Position numbers and translations under genes: made by a program
Notes under the pieces: model-generated
Seen by the model: only the letters and a program-made list of their open reading frames with translations
Database searches by the model: none
Told to the model about the DNA's origin: nothing
Part shown: positions 1 through 7,577 of the stretch, piece after piece
Numbering within the stretch: the stretch's first letter is position 1
How the letters are laid out: each line of letters starts with the position of its first letter
Origin: Chitinophagaceae bacterium
GTDB taxonomy: Bacteria > Bacteroidota > Bacteroidia > Chitinophagales > Chitinophagaceae
DNA: 32,167 nucleotides
NCBI GenBank assembly: GCA_025363075.1
Contig: JANYEP010000206.1
Coordinates: forward strand, 1 to 32,167
Direction: 5' to 3'

Positions 1-51
1 CATAAATAGAATGTTAACGCTAAGATATATGAGTATTATAAACAAGTTTCA

Positions 52-98
52 TTTAACTAAAAAAGAAGCTACATGATGTAACTTCTTTTTTAGTTAAA
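52..98 (-). terminator. Long hairpin terminator after the amino-acid permease
   Basis: Two perfect 17-nt inverted arms (52-68 and 82-98) flank a 13-nt loop that can itself pair further (TAC/GTA). On the minus strand the hairpin starts 17 nt after the permease stop codon. The arms carry A6 and T6 tracts, so it can act as an intrinsic terminator in either direction and may also serve a gene to the left of the window. Bases 1-51 hold nothing I can assign. Confidence 0.75.
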
Positions 99-115
99 AT
101 ATTATTTAGTTTAAA

Positions 116-1573
116 TTATTGATTGTTCAATTTGCTATTTCCCTTGCTGTATGCAAAGTAAATAACAAGACCCAAAGCCAACCAAGCAAACGATAAAAGT
201 TGGGCTCTATGATCTAAGTTATACATTAAAAATACATTGATACAAATACCACAAACTGCAATAACTGGCAATGCTGGTACTTTAAAGTTACGTTGTAAAT
301 TAGGCTCTCTAACTCTTAATAGCCATACAGCAATACATACCATTGTAAATGCAAACAAGGTTCCAAAACTTGTCATATCAGCAAGTGTATTAATAGGTGT
401 AAAACCAGCAACTAATGCAATAATTACTCCTAAGAATATTGAATTTTTGTAAGGAGTTTTATTTACAGGATGTAGTTCAGAAAAGAATTTTGGAATTAAT
501 CCATCTTTACTCATTCCTAAAAATATTCTTGATTGACCAAGCATCATTACCATTAATACTGATATTAAACCAACAGTTGCTGCAACAGTAATAATGAAAA
601 CAGCCCAAGGCATACCAGCAATTTCAAAAGCCATAGCTACTGGTGCTTTAATAGCGTTTGGATATTTGCCCAATGGATTAAAATCGTGATAGTTCATCAT
701 TCCTGTTAAAACCAATGAAACTAAAATATATAATACTGTGCAGACTAATAAAGAAGCGATAATTGCAAAAGGAACATCCTTTTTTGGATTGATTGCTTCG
801 CCAGCTTGTGTAGAAACAGCATCGAAACCTACATAAGCAAAAAAGATAGCAGCAGCACCAGAAATGATACCACCCCATCCATAAGCTTCATGAACTTTAG
901 TACCTTCTATAATTTGTGTAGCTTCAGGAATAAATGGAACCCAGTTAGCACTATGTACACAAAAAGCACCAACTATAATAACAAATAAAACGGCAGAAAC
1001 TTTTACAACAACTATAATATTGTTTGCTTTAGCAGCTTCTTTTGTTCCTTTTACAAGTAATGCTGTAACCAATAAAACAATAATTGTTGCAGGCAAGTTC
1101 ATAGAAAAACCAGTTCCCTGATAACTGCCTGGGTCTTGTGTTAACCAATTGGGCAAATGCACACCAAACAATCCAATTAATTTATTAAAATAGCCAGACC
1201 AACTAACTGCAACAGTCATTGAACCCATTGCATATTCAAGCACTAAACCCCAACCAATTATCCAGGCAAAGATTTCTCCTATAGTACCATAAGCATAAGC
1301 ATAAGCAGAACCTTCTACAGGAATCATACTTGCAAATTCAGAATAACAAAGTGCAGCAAATACACAAGCAATACCAGCAATAATAAAAGATAAAGCTAAT
1401 GCAGGACCCGCGTGATAATAAGCACCAGTTCCAGTTAATACAAATATGCCTCCACCGATGATAGCACCAATTCCAATAGCGGTTAAACTCCATTTGCCAA
1501 GCACTCGTTTAAGTTCGCTTTTCTTCATATCTGCCTCAAAGGCCTCAATAGACTTTCTTCTAAATAAACTCAT
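116..1573 (-). CDS. APC-superfamily amino acid permease (cationic amino acid transporter-like)
   Basis: A 485-residue inner-membrane protein with about twelve hydrophobic segments, the usual size for the APC superfamily. The first helix carries the glycine-rich substrate-binding motif GIGAIIGGGIF at residues 34-44, preceded by a charged cytoplasmic N-terminus. A second family signature, YSEFASMIPVEGSAYAYAY, follows after helix 2. The overall pattern resembles the YfnA/CAT branch, which takes up amino acids by proton symport; the exact substrate cannot be read from sequence. The ATG is the only sensible start and has no Shine-Dalgarno. It diverges from the glutamate/dicarboxylate symporter across 99 bp and is followed by a strong hairpin, so it is probably a single-gene transcript. 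Family assignment is firm, substrate is not. Confidence 0.9.
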   Translation of the reverse strand: MSLFRRKSIEAFEADMKKSELKRVLGKWSLTAIGIGAIIGGGIFVLTGTGAYYHAGPALALSFIIAGIACVFAALCYSEFASMIPVEGSAYAYAYGTIGEIFAWIIGWGLVLEYAMGSMTVAVSWSGYFNKLIGLFGVHLPNWLTQDPGSYQGTGFSMNLPATIIVLLVTALLVKGTKEAAKANNIIVVVKVSAVLFVIIVGAFCVHSANWVPFIPEATQIIEGTKVHEAYGWGGIISGAAAIFFAYVGFDAVSTQAGEAINPKKDVPFAIIASLLVCTVLYILVSLVLTGMMNYHDFNPLGKYPNAIKAPVAMAFEIAGMPWAVFIITVAATVGLISVLMVMMLGQSRIFLGMSKDGLIPKFFSELHPVNKTPYKNSIFLGVIIALVAGFTPINTLADMTSFGTLFAFTMVCIAVWLLRVREPNLQRNFKVPALPVIAVCGICINVFLMYNLDHRAQLLSFAWLALGLVIYFAYSKGNSKLNNQ

Positions 1574-1672
1574 AAACAGTTAGATTAATTTTAAAATTGA
1601 GTTGGAAAAGTAAGGATTTATTTTATTGTGCAAATAAAACTTTTAATATTGCTACAATAAGAACAAACTAAT

Positions 1673-2935
1673 ATGCAAACTTCACAAGCTTCTGCTCCAA
1701 AAAGTAAATTAACTATCTACATTGTTGCTGCAATGATTTTAGGTTTTGTGGTTGGATTACTAGTTTTCAACTATGCAGCACCAGAATTTCAAGTTGATTT
1801 CTCAAAAAATATTAAGCTACTGGGTACTGTTTTTATTCGTTTGGTTCAAATGATTATTTCCCCTTTAGTGTTCAGTACTTTAGTAGTAGGTATTGCAAAA
1901 CTTGGAGATTTAAAAGCTGTTGGCAGGGTAGGTGGCAAAGCAATGCTATGGTTTATTACAGCTTCTTTGGCTTCACTTTTATTAGGAATGGTTTTGGTAA
2001 ATTTTCTCCATCCAGGTAGCACTGATTTAAAAATGGCAAACATAGATGGAGCAGAGTTTAAGGAGCTTTCATCTAAAGTGCAGGAATTTAGTTTGGCAAA
2101 ATTTGTAGAGCATATTATTCCCAAAAGTGTGTTTGAAGCAATGGCTACCAACGAAATATTGCAGCTTGTAATCTTCTCTGTTTTTTTTGGCGTTGCGACA
2201 GCTTCTGTTGGTGAAAAAGCAAAGCCAATTATCAAGGCATTGGATGTGATAAGTGAAATTGTATTAAAGATTGTTGGCTATGTAATGCTGTTTGCTCCCA
2301 TTGGTGTTTTTGGAACAATAGCAGGTGTAGTTGCTAAAAAGGGCCCAAGCATTTTTAAGTTTTATGGAATTTATTATGGTAGTTTTTTAGTAGGAATTTT
2401 ATTGCTTTGGGTATTGCTTTGTAGTGTTGGTTTCATCATTCTTAAAAAGCGAATGCCAGAGTTGTTGAGGCGAATTAAAAACCCTTTACTCATTGCATTT
2501 AGCACTACAAGCAGCGAAGCTGTTTTTCCAAAACTCACTGAAGAGTTGGAAAAATTTGGTTGCAAGGATAAAATAGTTTCATTTATTCTTCCATTGGGCT
2601 ATTCTTTTAATTTAGATGGAAGTATGATGTATATGACATTTGCAAGTATTGCCATTGCTCAAATCTATGGAATTGATATGTCTGTAGGAACGCAGCTAAC
2701 AATGCTATTGGTTTTAATGCTTACCAGTAAAGGAGTTGCTGGTGTTCCAAGAGCGTCGCTCGTTGTAGTATTGGCAACCTGTGGAATGTTTAAGATTCCT
2801 TTGGAGGGTGTGGCTTTAATTTTACCAATTGATCACTTTTGTGATATGTTTAGAACAGCAACCAATGTGTTGGGGAACGCTTTGGCAACAAGCGTTGTAA
2901 GTAAATGGGAAGGAGAATTGGTGAATCCTGAATAA
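1673..2935 (+). CDS. Dicarboxylate/amino acid:cation symporter (GltP/DctA family)
   Basis: A 420-residue sodium- or proton-coupled symporter of the SLC1-like DAACS family, predicted to import glutamate, aspartate or C4-dicarboxylates across the inner membrane. Visible hallmarks are the first re-entrant hairpin with its serine-rich tip FSTTSSEA (S277-E282), the helix-7 motif in the form NLDGS (N313-S317; NMDGT in the archetypes), the second hairpin SKGVAGVPRAS, and DMFRTATNV in helix 8 (D391, R394, N398). In the GltPh family the arginine at the R394 position marks acidic amino-acid or dicarboxylate substrates. A weak -7 box (TAATATTG, 1644-1651) lies upstream. No obvious terminator follows; the next 249 bp are non-coding. 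Confidence 0.92.
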   Translation: MQTSQASAPKSKLTIYIVAAMILGFVVGLLVFNYAAPEFQVDFSKNIKLLGTVFIRLVQMIISPLVFSTLVVGIAKLGDLKAVGRVGGKAMLWFITASLASLLLGMVLVNFLHPGSTDLKMANIDGAEFKELSSKVQEFSLAKFVEHIIPKSVFEAMATNEILQLVIFSVFFGVATASVGEKAKPIIKALDVISEIVLKIVGYVMLFAPIGVFGTIAGVVAKKGPSIFKFYGIYYGSFLVGILLLWVLLCSVGFIILKKRMPELLRRIKNPLLIAFSTTSSEAVFPKLTEELEKFGCKDKIVSFILPLGYSFNLDGSMMYMTFASIAIAQIYGIDMSVGTQLTMLLVLMLTSKGVAGVPRASLVVVLATCGMFKIPLEGVALILPIDHFCDMFRTATNVLGNALATSVVSKWEGELVNPE

Positions 2936-2955
2936 AGAATTTTAATGTTGTATTT

Positions 2956-2995
2956 ACTTGCGTTCAACTTGCGATTAATTTAAGACCAACTTGCG
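2956..2995. repeat. Three direct ACTTGCG repeats at 11- and 22-bp spacing
   Basis: ACTTGCG occurs at 2956-2962, 2967-2973 and 2989-2995; the last two copies extend to CAACTTGCG. Start-to-start distances are 11 and 22 bp, about one and two turns of DNA, so a protein could contact all three on one face. They sit between a symporter stop codon and tatD. I cannot say whether this is an operator, part of a dispersed repeat or chance. Confidence 0.5.
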
Positions 2996-3017
2996 TAAAA
3001 ACGTTCACTCACTTCCT

Positions 3018-3066
3018 AAAAAACGGAAAGGCCAAAGGTAGAAACCTTAGCCCGTGTTTAATCCGT
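3018..3066 (-). other. Compound hairpin with T-tract on the minus strand (possible small-RNA terminator or REP-like element)
   Basis: Nested pairing is visible: ACGGA (3023-3027) with TCCGT (3062-3066), GGC (3030-3032) with GCC (3050-3052), and AAGGT (3035-3039) with ACCTT (3044-3048) around a 4-nt loop. Read on the minus strand the stem ends in a run of six Ts (3018-3023), like an intrinsic terminator. A one-mismatch -7 box (AAAGTTTG on the minus strand, near 3080-3090) could start a transcript of about 60 nt. No annotated gene on the minus strand ends here. No recognised riboswitch or RNA family matches. Confidence 0.35.
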
Positions 3067-3146
3067 ACCCTATGAAAACAAACTTTAATAATTCCTTTCT
3101 ACAGGTGTTATATTATTTCTTTATTTCTGACATATATATAAACGGC

Positions 3147-3171
3147 TGCTGCTGAGTTTTATTTTGCAGCA
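3147..3171. repeat. TGCTGC/GCAGCA inverted repeat upstream of tatD
   Basis: Perfect 6-bp arms (3147-3152 and 3166-3171) enclose a 13-nt AT-rich loop containing TATTTTG, which is one base short of a -7 box. No T-tract follows on either strand, so it is not a terminator. It ends 13 bp before the tatD ATG and could be an operator or an mRNA 5' structure. Confidence 0.35.
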
Positions 3172-3184
3172 CCAAAAAAACATT

Positions 3185-3952
3185 ATGAAATTCATTGATA
3201 CACATAGCCATTTATACCTGCAAGAATTCGCCCAAGATATAGACACAGTAATGCTTAGAGCCAATAATGAAGATGTAAAAAAAATATTTTTACCAAGTAT
3301 AGATTCTTCTCATCATCAAGAAATGTTTTTATTGGAACAAAAATTTCCTGATGCTTGTTTTGCAATGATGGGTTTGCATCCCTGTTACGTTAAAGAAAAT
3401 TATTTAGATGAATTGAAAAAGGTAGAAAAATTGTTGAAACAAAGAAAATTTGCAGCAATAGGAGAAATAGGTTTAGACTTTTACTGGGATAAAAATTTTG
3501 CAAAGCAACAATATGAATCTTTTGACCAACAGATGCAGTGGGCATTGGATTATAATTTGGTCATCAACATTCACACAAGAAACGCAACACAAGAAGCTAT
3601 TGAAAGAGTAAAACCTTTTGCACAAAAGGGCTTGAAAGGAATTTTTCATTGTTTTGGTGGAACATTAGAAACAGCAAAGCAAATAATTGAGTTAGATTTT
3701 TTACTAGGCATTGGCGGTGTTGTTACTTATAAAAAATCTGGTTTAGACGAAGTATTAAAAAACATTTCCCTTGACTATATTGTTTTAGAAACAGATGCTC
3801 CTTATTTAACACCTGTTCCATATCGTGGAAAAAGAAATGAAAGCAGCTATATTAAAATTATTGCACAAAAAATTGCTGATATAAAAAAGGTAAGTATTGA
3901 AGAGATTGCAGCAACAACAACTGCAAACGCCGAAAAAATATATGGTTGCTAA
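3185..3952 (+). CDS. tatD: TatD family metal-dependent hydrolase (DNase)
   Basis: A 255-residue cytoplasmic TIM-barrel hydrolase. TatD enzymes are metal-dependent 3'-5' exonucleases linked to DNA repair. All metal-ligand motifs are present: FIDTHSHLY (H7, H9), GEIGLDFYW (E94), NIHTRNA (H130), FHCFGG (H155) and ETDAPYLTPVPYRGK (D204). The ATG at 3185 gives the canonical N-terminus MKFIDTHSHL. A longer in-frame reading from a TTG at 3164 would start inside the 3147-3171 inverted repeat and adds seven unconserved residues, so I reject it. The stop codon overlaps the -7 box that probably drives the downstream tRNA gene. Confidence 0.95.
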   Translation: MKFIDTHSHLYLQEFAQDIDTVMLRANNEDVKKIFLPSIDSSHHQEMFLLEQKFPDACFAMMGLHPCYVKENYLDELKKVEKLLKQRKFAAIGEIGLDFYWDKNFAKQQYESFDQQMQWALDYNLVINIHTRNATQEAIERVKPFAQKGLKGIFHCFGGTLETAKQIIELDFLLGIGGVVTYKKSGLDEVLKNISLDYIVLETDAPYLTPVPYRGKRNESSYIKIIAQKIADIKKVSIEEIAATTTANAEKIYGC

Positions 3953-3957
3953 CTTTG
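3950..3957 (+). promoter_or_regulatory. -7 box TAACTTTG for tRNA-Ser, overlapping the tatD stop
   Basis: Exact match to the Bacteroidota -7 consensus TAnnTTTG, 26 bp before the mature tRNA end. Its first three bases are the tatD stop codon TAA. No good -33 TTG is seen at normal spacing. Confidence 0.5.
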
Positions 3958-3983
3958 AGATGTTATTTTCGCATTCCTAAAAT

Positions 3984-4070
3984 AGAGAGGTGTCCGAGTG
4001 GTTGAAGGAGCACGCCTGGAAAGTGTGTAAACGGGAAACTGTTTCGAGAGTTCGAATCTCTTCCTCTCTG
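3984..4070 (+). tRNA. tRNA-Ser (anticodon GGA)
   Basis: The 87-nt sequence folds as a class II tRNA: acceptor arms AGAGAGG (3984-3990) and CCTCTCT (4063-4069) with discriminator G4070. The anticodon stem CACGC/GTGTG encloses loop CTGGAAA with anticodon GGA at 4018-4020, reading UCC and UCU. A long variable arm (ACGGGAAACTGT) and the T-loop TTCGAAT follow. The 3' CCA is not encoded; the genome reads CAA after the discriminator, so CCA must be added after transcription. Confidence 0.97.
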
Positions 4071-4079
4071 CAAAAACCA

Positions 4080-4105
4080 TATAAAGAAAAAAGCTTTTCT
4101 TTATA
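4080..4105 (+). terminator. AT-only hairpin after tRNA-Ser
   Basis: Perfect 11-bp inverted repeat TATAAAGAAAA/TTTTCTTTATA around a 4-nt AAGC loop, starting 10 nt after the tRNA. It resembles the A-tract/T-tract hairpins at 52-98 and 17751-17780, though it has no separate T-tract after the stem. It probably ends the tRNA transcript, and the chromate transporter begins 18 bp later. Confidence 0.5.
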
Positions 4106-4123
4106 GCCTGAATAATTACGCTA

Positions 4124-5383
4124 ATGGTTTTGCTACGCCATATCCCTTTTTTGCGAAGTGTTTTAACACACAGCCTCACCGCTTTTGGTGGCCCTCAAGG
4201 ACATTATGGAATGATGCTAAAAACATTTGTTCACCAACGCAGAGATGTTACAGAAGAAGAGTTGTTAGAGTTTAATGCTTTTTGTAATTTATTGCCAGGT
4301 GCATCATCAACGCAAACACTTGCCCTTATTGGGTTTAAACGAGGTGGATTGCCGTTAGCTTTTATCACACTACTCATTTGGATTTCGCCAGCTTGTGTTA
4401 TAATGGGTAGCCTATCTTTTTTAATTGATTATCTAAAAGATAGAAATTTACCTTTAAGCATTTTTAGGTTTGTACAGCCAATGGCTGTTGGTTTTATTAT
4501 GTTTTCTGCGTGGCGATTATTTCATATCAGCATTAAAAATACCATTACACAAATCATTTTGTTTGTGGCAGCAGCAGCCACTTTTTTATTCTTTAAATCT
4601 CCTTGGATTTTTCCTGCTGTTATTGTGTGTGCAGGCATTGCAACTAATTTTAGTGATAAAAGGATTCCTCAAGTTGGTGTTCCTCCAAAAAAAATAAAAT
4701 GGGGCAATTTTTTAATTTTTATTGCTTTGTTTTTAATGGCAGGCTATGCTAGTGAAACAGCATCTGAACAAAATTGGAAGAACAAAAAACTATTCAACCT
4801 TTTTGAAAATAATTACAGGTTTAGTAGCCTTGTTTTTGGTGGTGGCGATGTATTGATGCCATTGATGTATGAACAATATGTTGTGCGTCCACAAGCAGAA
4901 AGTGTGATTGAAACAAAACGTGATGTTTTGAAAATGGAGAAAGAAGATTTTCTTACTGGCTATGGAATAGTGCGAGCTATACCTGGTCCTGTTTTTTCTA
5001 TTGGTGCATACACAGGAGGAATGGTTACAAGAAGCGAAAACAGTGGGTTTTATCAACTATTGGGTTGCACTTTAGGAGGCATTGCAATCTTTTTGCCTAG
5101 TGCATTATTGGTACTTTTCTTTTTTCCCGTTTGGAATAATTTAAAAAAATATGCTGCTATTTATCGTTCTTTAGAAGGTATTAATGCAGCAGTTGTAGGC
5201 ATTATGATTGGGTCCATTTTTTATTTACTAAAAGATTTTTGCTACGAACAAATCTTGCAAAACAAACTCGATGGATGGCTGTCACTTGCTATTAGCATTG
5301 CTACTTTTATTATACTTCACAAAACAAAAATTCCTGCACCATTTGTAGTGCTTGCCTGTTTATTAGTAGGGTGGTTAATGTAA
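4124..5383 (+). CDS. chrA: Two-domain chromate transporter (CHR family)
   Basis: A 419-residue membrane protein of the long CHR family, made of two homologous halves. The first half has [11 protein letters not shown] and [15 protein letters not shown]; the second has [11 protein letters not shown] and [15 protein letters not shown]. The paired GG(P/D) and PG motifs identify the family, whose members export chromate with proton coupling or, in some organisms, serve other oxyanions. The first half reads PGA where CHR proteins commonly read PGP, while the second half keeps PGP. The ATG follows the tRNA terminator by 18 bp. Its end is only 4 bp from the end of engB on the opposite strand, with no terminator between. 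The family call is strong; actual chromate transport is an inference. Confidence 0.9.
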   Translation: MVLLRHIPFLRSVLTHSLTAFGGPQGHYGMMLKTFVHQRRDVTEEELLEFNAFCNLLPGASSTQTLALIGFKRGGLPLAFITLLIWISPACVIMGSLSFLIDYLKDRNLPLSIFRFVQPMAVGFIMFSAWRLFHISIKNTITQIILFVAAAATFLFFKSPWIFPAVIVCAGIATNFSDKRIPQVGVPPKKIKWGNFLIFIALFLMAGYASETASEQNWKNKKLFNLFENNYRFSSLVFGGGDVLMPLMYEQYVVRPQAESVIETKRDVLKMEKEDFLTGYGIVRAIPGPVFSIGAYTGGMVTRSENSGFYQLLGCTLGGIAIFLPSALLVLFFFPVWNNLKKYAAIYRSLEGINAAVVGIMIGSIFYLLKDFCYEQILQNKLDGWLSLAISIATFIILHKTKIPAPFVVLACLLVGWLM

Positions 5384-5387
5384 CCTT

Positions 5388-5996
5388 TTATTCTTTAGAA
5401 GCAACAGTGTTTAAGCATTGACCAATAAATGCAATTACTTCATCTTTGCCAGTTTTTTTCTCTGCACTTGTTACAAAACTTTGTGGTAAAAACTCCCATA
5501 ATTCTCGCATTGCATCAATAAACGCCTTTACATTTCTTTGGACAACACCAGGTTTTTCTTTGTCGGATTTTGTAAAAACAATGGTAAATGGAATTTGCCA
5601 TTCGCCTAATTGATTTACAAATTCCAGATCAATTTTTTGTGGTTTATGCCTGCTATCAATTAGCACAAAAACGTTCACAAGATTTTCTCTTTTACGCAAA
5701 TAATTTTCTATCATTTGCTCCCAACGTCTTCTGCTACTTTGAGCCACTTTTGCATAACCATACCCTGGCAAGTCAACCAAATACCAGCGATCATTGATTT
5801 CAAAATGATTTATCAATTGTGTTTTGCCTGGATTTGCTGATGTTTTTGCCAAATTCTTTTGATTCACCAGCATATTTATCAAAGAAGATTTACCCACATT
5901 GCTTCTACCAATAAAAGCAAACTCAGGTCTATCTGGCTTGGGACATAAATCGAAACTGGGAGCAGAAATTATATACTTAGCAGATTTTATTTGCAT
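5388..5996 (-). CDS. engB: Ribosome biogenesis GTPase EngB (YihA/YsxC)
   Basis: A 202-residue TRAFAC-class GTPase needed for assembly of the 50S ribosomal subunit. The full GTPase motif set is visible: P-loop GRSNVGKS (30-37), G3 DLPGYG (75-80), G4 TKSD (142-145) and G5 SAE (177-179). Length fits the family (about 195-215). The start is supported by the promoter: an exact -7 box lies only 4 nt upstream of this ATG, so the mRNA is probably leaderless. It converges with the chromate transporter. Confidence 0.97.
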   Translation of the reverse strand: MQIKSAKYIISAPSFDLCPKPDRPEFAFIGRSNVGKSSLINMLVNQKNLAKTSANPGKTQLINHFEINDRWYLVDLPGYGYAKVAQSSRRRWEQMIENYLRKRENLVNVFVLIDSRHKPQKIDLEFVNQLGEWQIPFTIVFTKSDKEKPGVVQRNVKAFIDAMRELWEFLPQSFVTSAEKKTGKDEVIAFIGQCLNTVASKE

Positions 5997-6000
5997 TTAG

Positions 6001-6029
6001 CAAATTTAGGCGAAGAAAAAACACAGCAA
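6001..6029 (-). promoter_or_regulatory. engB promoter: -7 box TAAATTTG, -33 TTG
   Basis: On the minus strand, TAAATTTG (6001-6008) matches TAnnTTTG exactly, with TTG at 6027-6029 and an 18-nt spacer. Only 4 nt separate the box from the engB ATG, so transcription should begin at or next to the start codon. Confidence 0.6.
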
Positions 6030-6041
6030 GTTTTTACATTT

Positions 6042-7055
6042 CTAAAACTTAAAATAACAACCCATTTCTACATAAAAAGAATTAGAAATTTTCTCTATCT
6101 GAGTTGCAGGTATAGTTACTTTTTTTAATGGATGTTGTGGGTCTGGAGTATATGTGTAGGGAAGAGGAACCTCTTGACCATTGGGCTTTGTTAGCTTATA
6201 TACTGTAGTAATAGGGTTTACAGCTGCAACATAAGTTGGTGTTAAAAAAAGCCCCCATTTGTCACTATCAAAATTAATAGGCAAAGAAAACTCGTACGAC
6301 ATTATTTGAAACGACGCATTACTATTTACACTCAAATTGTATTGTTGTTGAGCTGATGGTTGATTTTGTTGGTGCAGTCCTAATTTTTCTTCTTTCTTAC
6401 GTTTATAGTTTTGATAAGTACCAGATGTTCCAAAATATGCAGCAACAGTGGGTGTGATAGTAAATGTGCTTTTGCTTGTGTCGCTACTTAAACTAAAAGG
6501 ATGATCTAAAGAAAGTGTTAATGCGAAATCATTTTTACTGCTACCAAATATTACATTGCCCGAAGCATTAATGTTTACAACGCTTGCATTGTATGTGGAC
6601 GAACCTCCAATCTCAAATTTCGTGTCAGATTGAACATTATTGCTTTGATTATTATAAATGGGTTTGTTAAGATAAACACTTCCTCCAAAACGCTTGGTAG
6701 CATTAAAAGAATAACCCACATCAAAATTATAAACATCAACCCTTGCACTATCATTTGAAAGATAAGAAAGGCTTGCACTTGCATATAAACCAGATTTGTG
6801 ATTGTACTCAATTACTGGCGTTAAATAGGGTGTTAATAAAGAATCTTTTCTACCCTGATAAACAGAGTTGGAAAGATAGCTTGCCTGAATTTTGAAATAG
6901 GATTTAGCAGGTTTGTATTTAAACAAATCATCTATATTAATGGAGTCTAAAAAGCCTTTGGTATAAACAATGGAATCTTCTTGTGAATGGGCATAATAAC
7001 TACCCATCACAAGAAGACACAACATAAGTTTAAATTTTATAGACTTCAACATCAA
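6042..7055 (-). CDS. Predicted outer-membrane beta-barrel protein, unrecognised family
   Basis: A 337-residue protein with an N-terminal signal peptide (hydrophobic LMLCLLVMG, likely cleavage after AHS). The rest is rich in alternating polar/hydrophobic strands with aromatic ends, and the C-terminus is YFKF, typical of outer-membrane barrels recognised by the Bam complex. A low-complexity Gln/Lys stretch near the middle (KRKKEEK, then QQNQPSAQQQ) probably forms a loop. I do not recognise the family and assign no substrate. The start is 6 bp downstream of the osmC stop, so the two are probably co-transcribed; two ATGs in a row (7055 and 7052) make the exact start uncertain by one residue. Confidence 0.75.
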   Translation of the reverse strand: MMLKSIKFKLMLCLLVMGSYYAHSQEDSIVYTKGFLDSINIDDLFKYKPAKSYFKIQASYLSNSVYQGRKDSLLTPYLTPVIEYNHKSGLYASASLSYLSNDSARVDVYNFDVGYSFNATKRFGGSVYLNKPIYNNQSNNVQSDTKFEIGGSSTYNASVVNINASGNVIFGSSKNDFALTLSLDHPFSLSSDTSKSTFTITPTVAAYFGTSGTYQNYKRKKEEKLGLHQQNQPSAQQQYNLSVNSNASFQIMSYEFSLPINFDSDKWGLFLTPTYVAAVNPITTVYKLTKPNGQEVPLPYTYTPDPQHPLKKVTIPATQIEKISNSFYVEMGCYFKF

Positions 7056-7061
7056 TGTTAA

Positions 7062-7472
7062 TTACAATAAAACTGCTTCAGAGGAAATAGCAGTATTAAG
7101 CAACTTGCTAATAGGGCAGTTTGCCTCTGCATCTTTTACGCTTGCCTGAAATTGCTCATTATCAATTCCTGGTACTTTTGCACTAACAATCAAGTGTGAT
7201 TTTGTAATAGCACCATCTAAAAATTCCAACTCGCATTTTGTTTCTAAACTATCAGCAGTAAAGCCAGCAGCATTTAAAACAAAGCTTAATTTCATTGTAA
7301 AGCATCCTGCGTGTGCAGCAGCAACAAGCTCTTCAGGATTAGTACCAATACCATCTGCAAAACGAGTATTGAAAGAATATTGTGTTTTGTTAAGAACACC
7401 ACTTTGAGTTGTTAAATTCCCGTTTCCTTCTTTACCAGAGCCATTCCAAACGGCAGAAGCTGTACGTATCAT
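7062..7472 (-). CDS. osmC: OsmC/Ohr family peroxiredoxin
   Basis: A 136-residue OsmC-family thiol peroxidase that reduces organic hydroperoxides. Both redox cysteines are present: C57 in HAGCFTMKL and C119 in NCPISKLL, together with R37 in FNTRFADG, which activates the peroxidatic cysteine in this family. The NPEELVAAAHAGC block is the family signature. The sequence looks closer to OsmC (YhfA-like SACOL group) than to Ohr, but I cannot separate these firmly. A variant -7 box lies 19 nt upstream. It precedes an outer-membrane protein by 6 bp. Confidence 0.93.
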   Translation of the reverse strand: MIRTASAVWNGSGKEGNGNLTTQSGVLNKTQYSFNTRFADGIGTNPEELVAAAHAGCFTMKLSFVLNAAGFTADSLETKCELEFLDGAITKSHLIVSAKVPGIDNEQFQASVKDAEANCPISKLLNTAISSEAVLL

Positions 7473-7491
7473 AATTTATATTTTTAGTTAG

Positions 7492-7499
7492 CGAAGATA
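7492..7499 (-). promoter_or_regulatory. Variant -7 box TATCTTCG for osmC
   Basis: On the minus strand, TATCTTCG differs from TAnnTTTG by one base and has the same TTCG ending as the boxes before serA, gldE and the M1 peptidase gene. It lies 19 nt before the osmC ATG. Confidence 0.35.
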
Positions 7500-7549
7500 T
7501 AATCATTTATTTACGATTTTGGCATAAAAATGTTATGTTTTCATTCACC

Positions 7550-7557
7550 TATATTTG
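7550..7557 (+). promoter_or_regulatory. -7 box TATATTTG for tmk
   Basis: Exact TAnnTTTG, 20 nt before the ATG at 7578. Because it lies inside the longer in-frame reading from 7530, it argues that translation starts at 7575 or 7578. Confidence 0.5.
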
Positions 7558-7577
7558 ATGTTGAAATAGACCTAATG

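Noticed and set aside
1846-2235. Long antisense reading frame within the symporter gene
   Set aside because: It is a shadow of the real gene; its composition has no independent protein-like motifs. The same holds for antisense frames inside serA, clpS-yqeY, marC, the GMP reductase-like gene and rpoB.
2956-2995. The ACTTGCG repeats as a CRISPR-like array
   Set aside because: The units are 7-9 bp, only three copies, and the gaps are far shorter than CRISPR spacers; no cas genes are nearby.
2932-3075. Open frame of 47 codons on the + strand across the symporter-tatD spacer
   Set aside because: It has no ATG, GTG or TTG at a sensible place, no known domain, and overlaps the repeats and hairpin that better explain the region.
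3147-3171. The TGCTGC/GCAGCA hairpin as a terminator
   Set aside because: No T-tract follows on either strand, and it lies directly before the tatD start.
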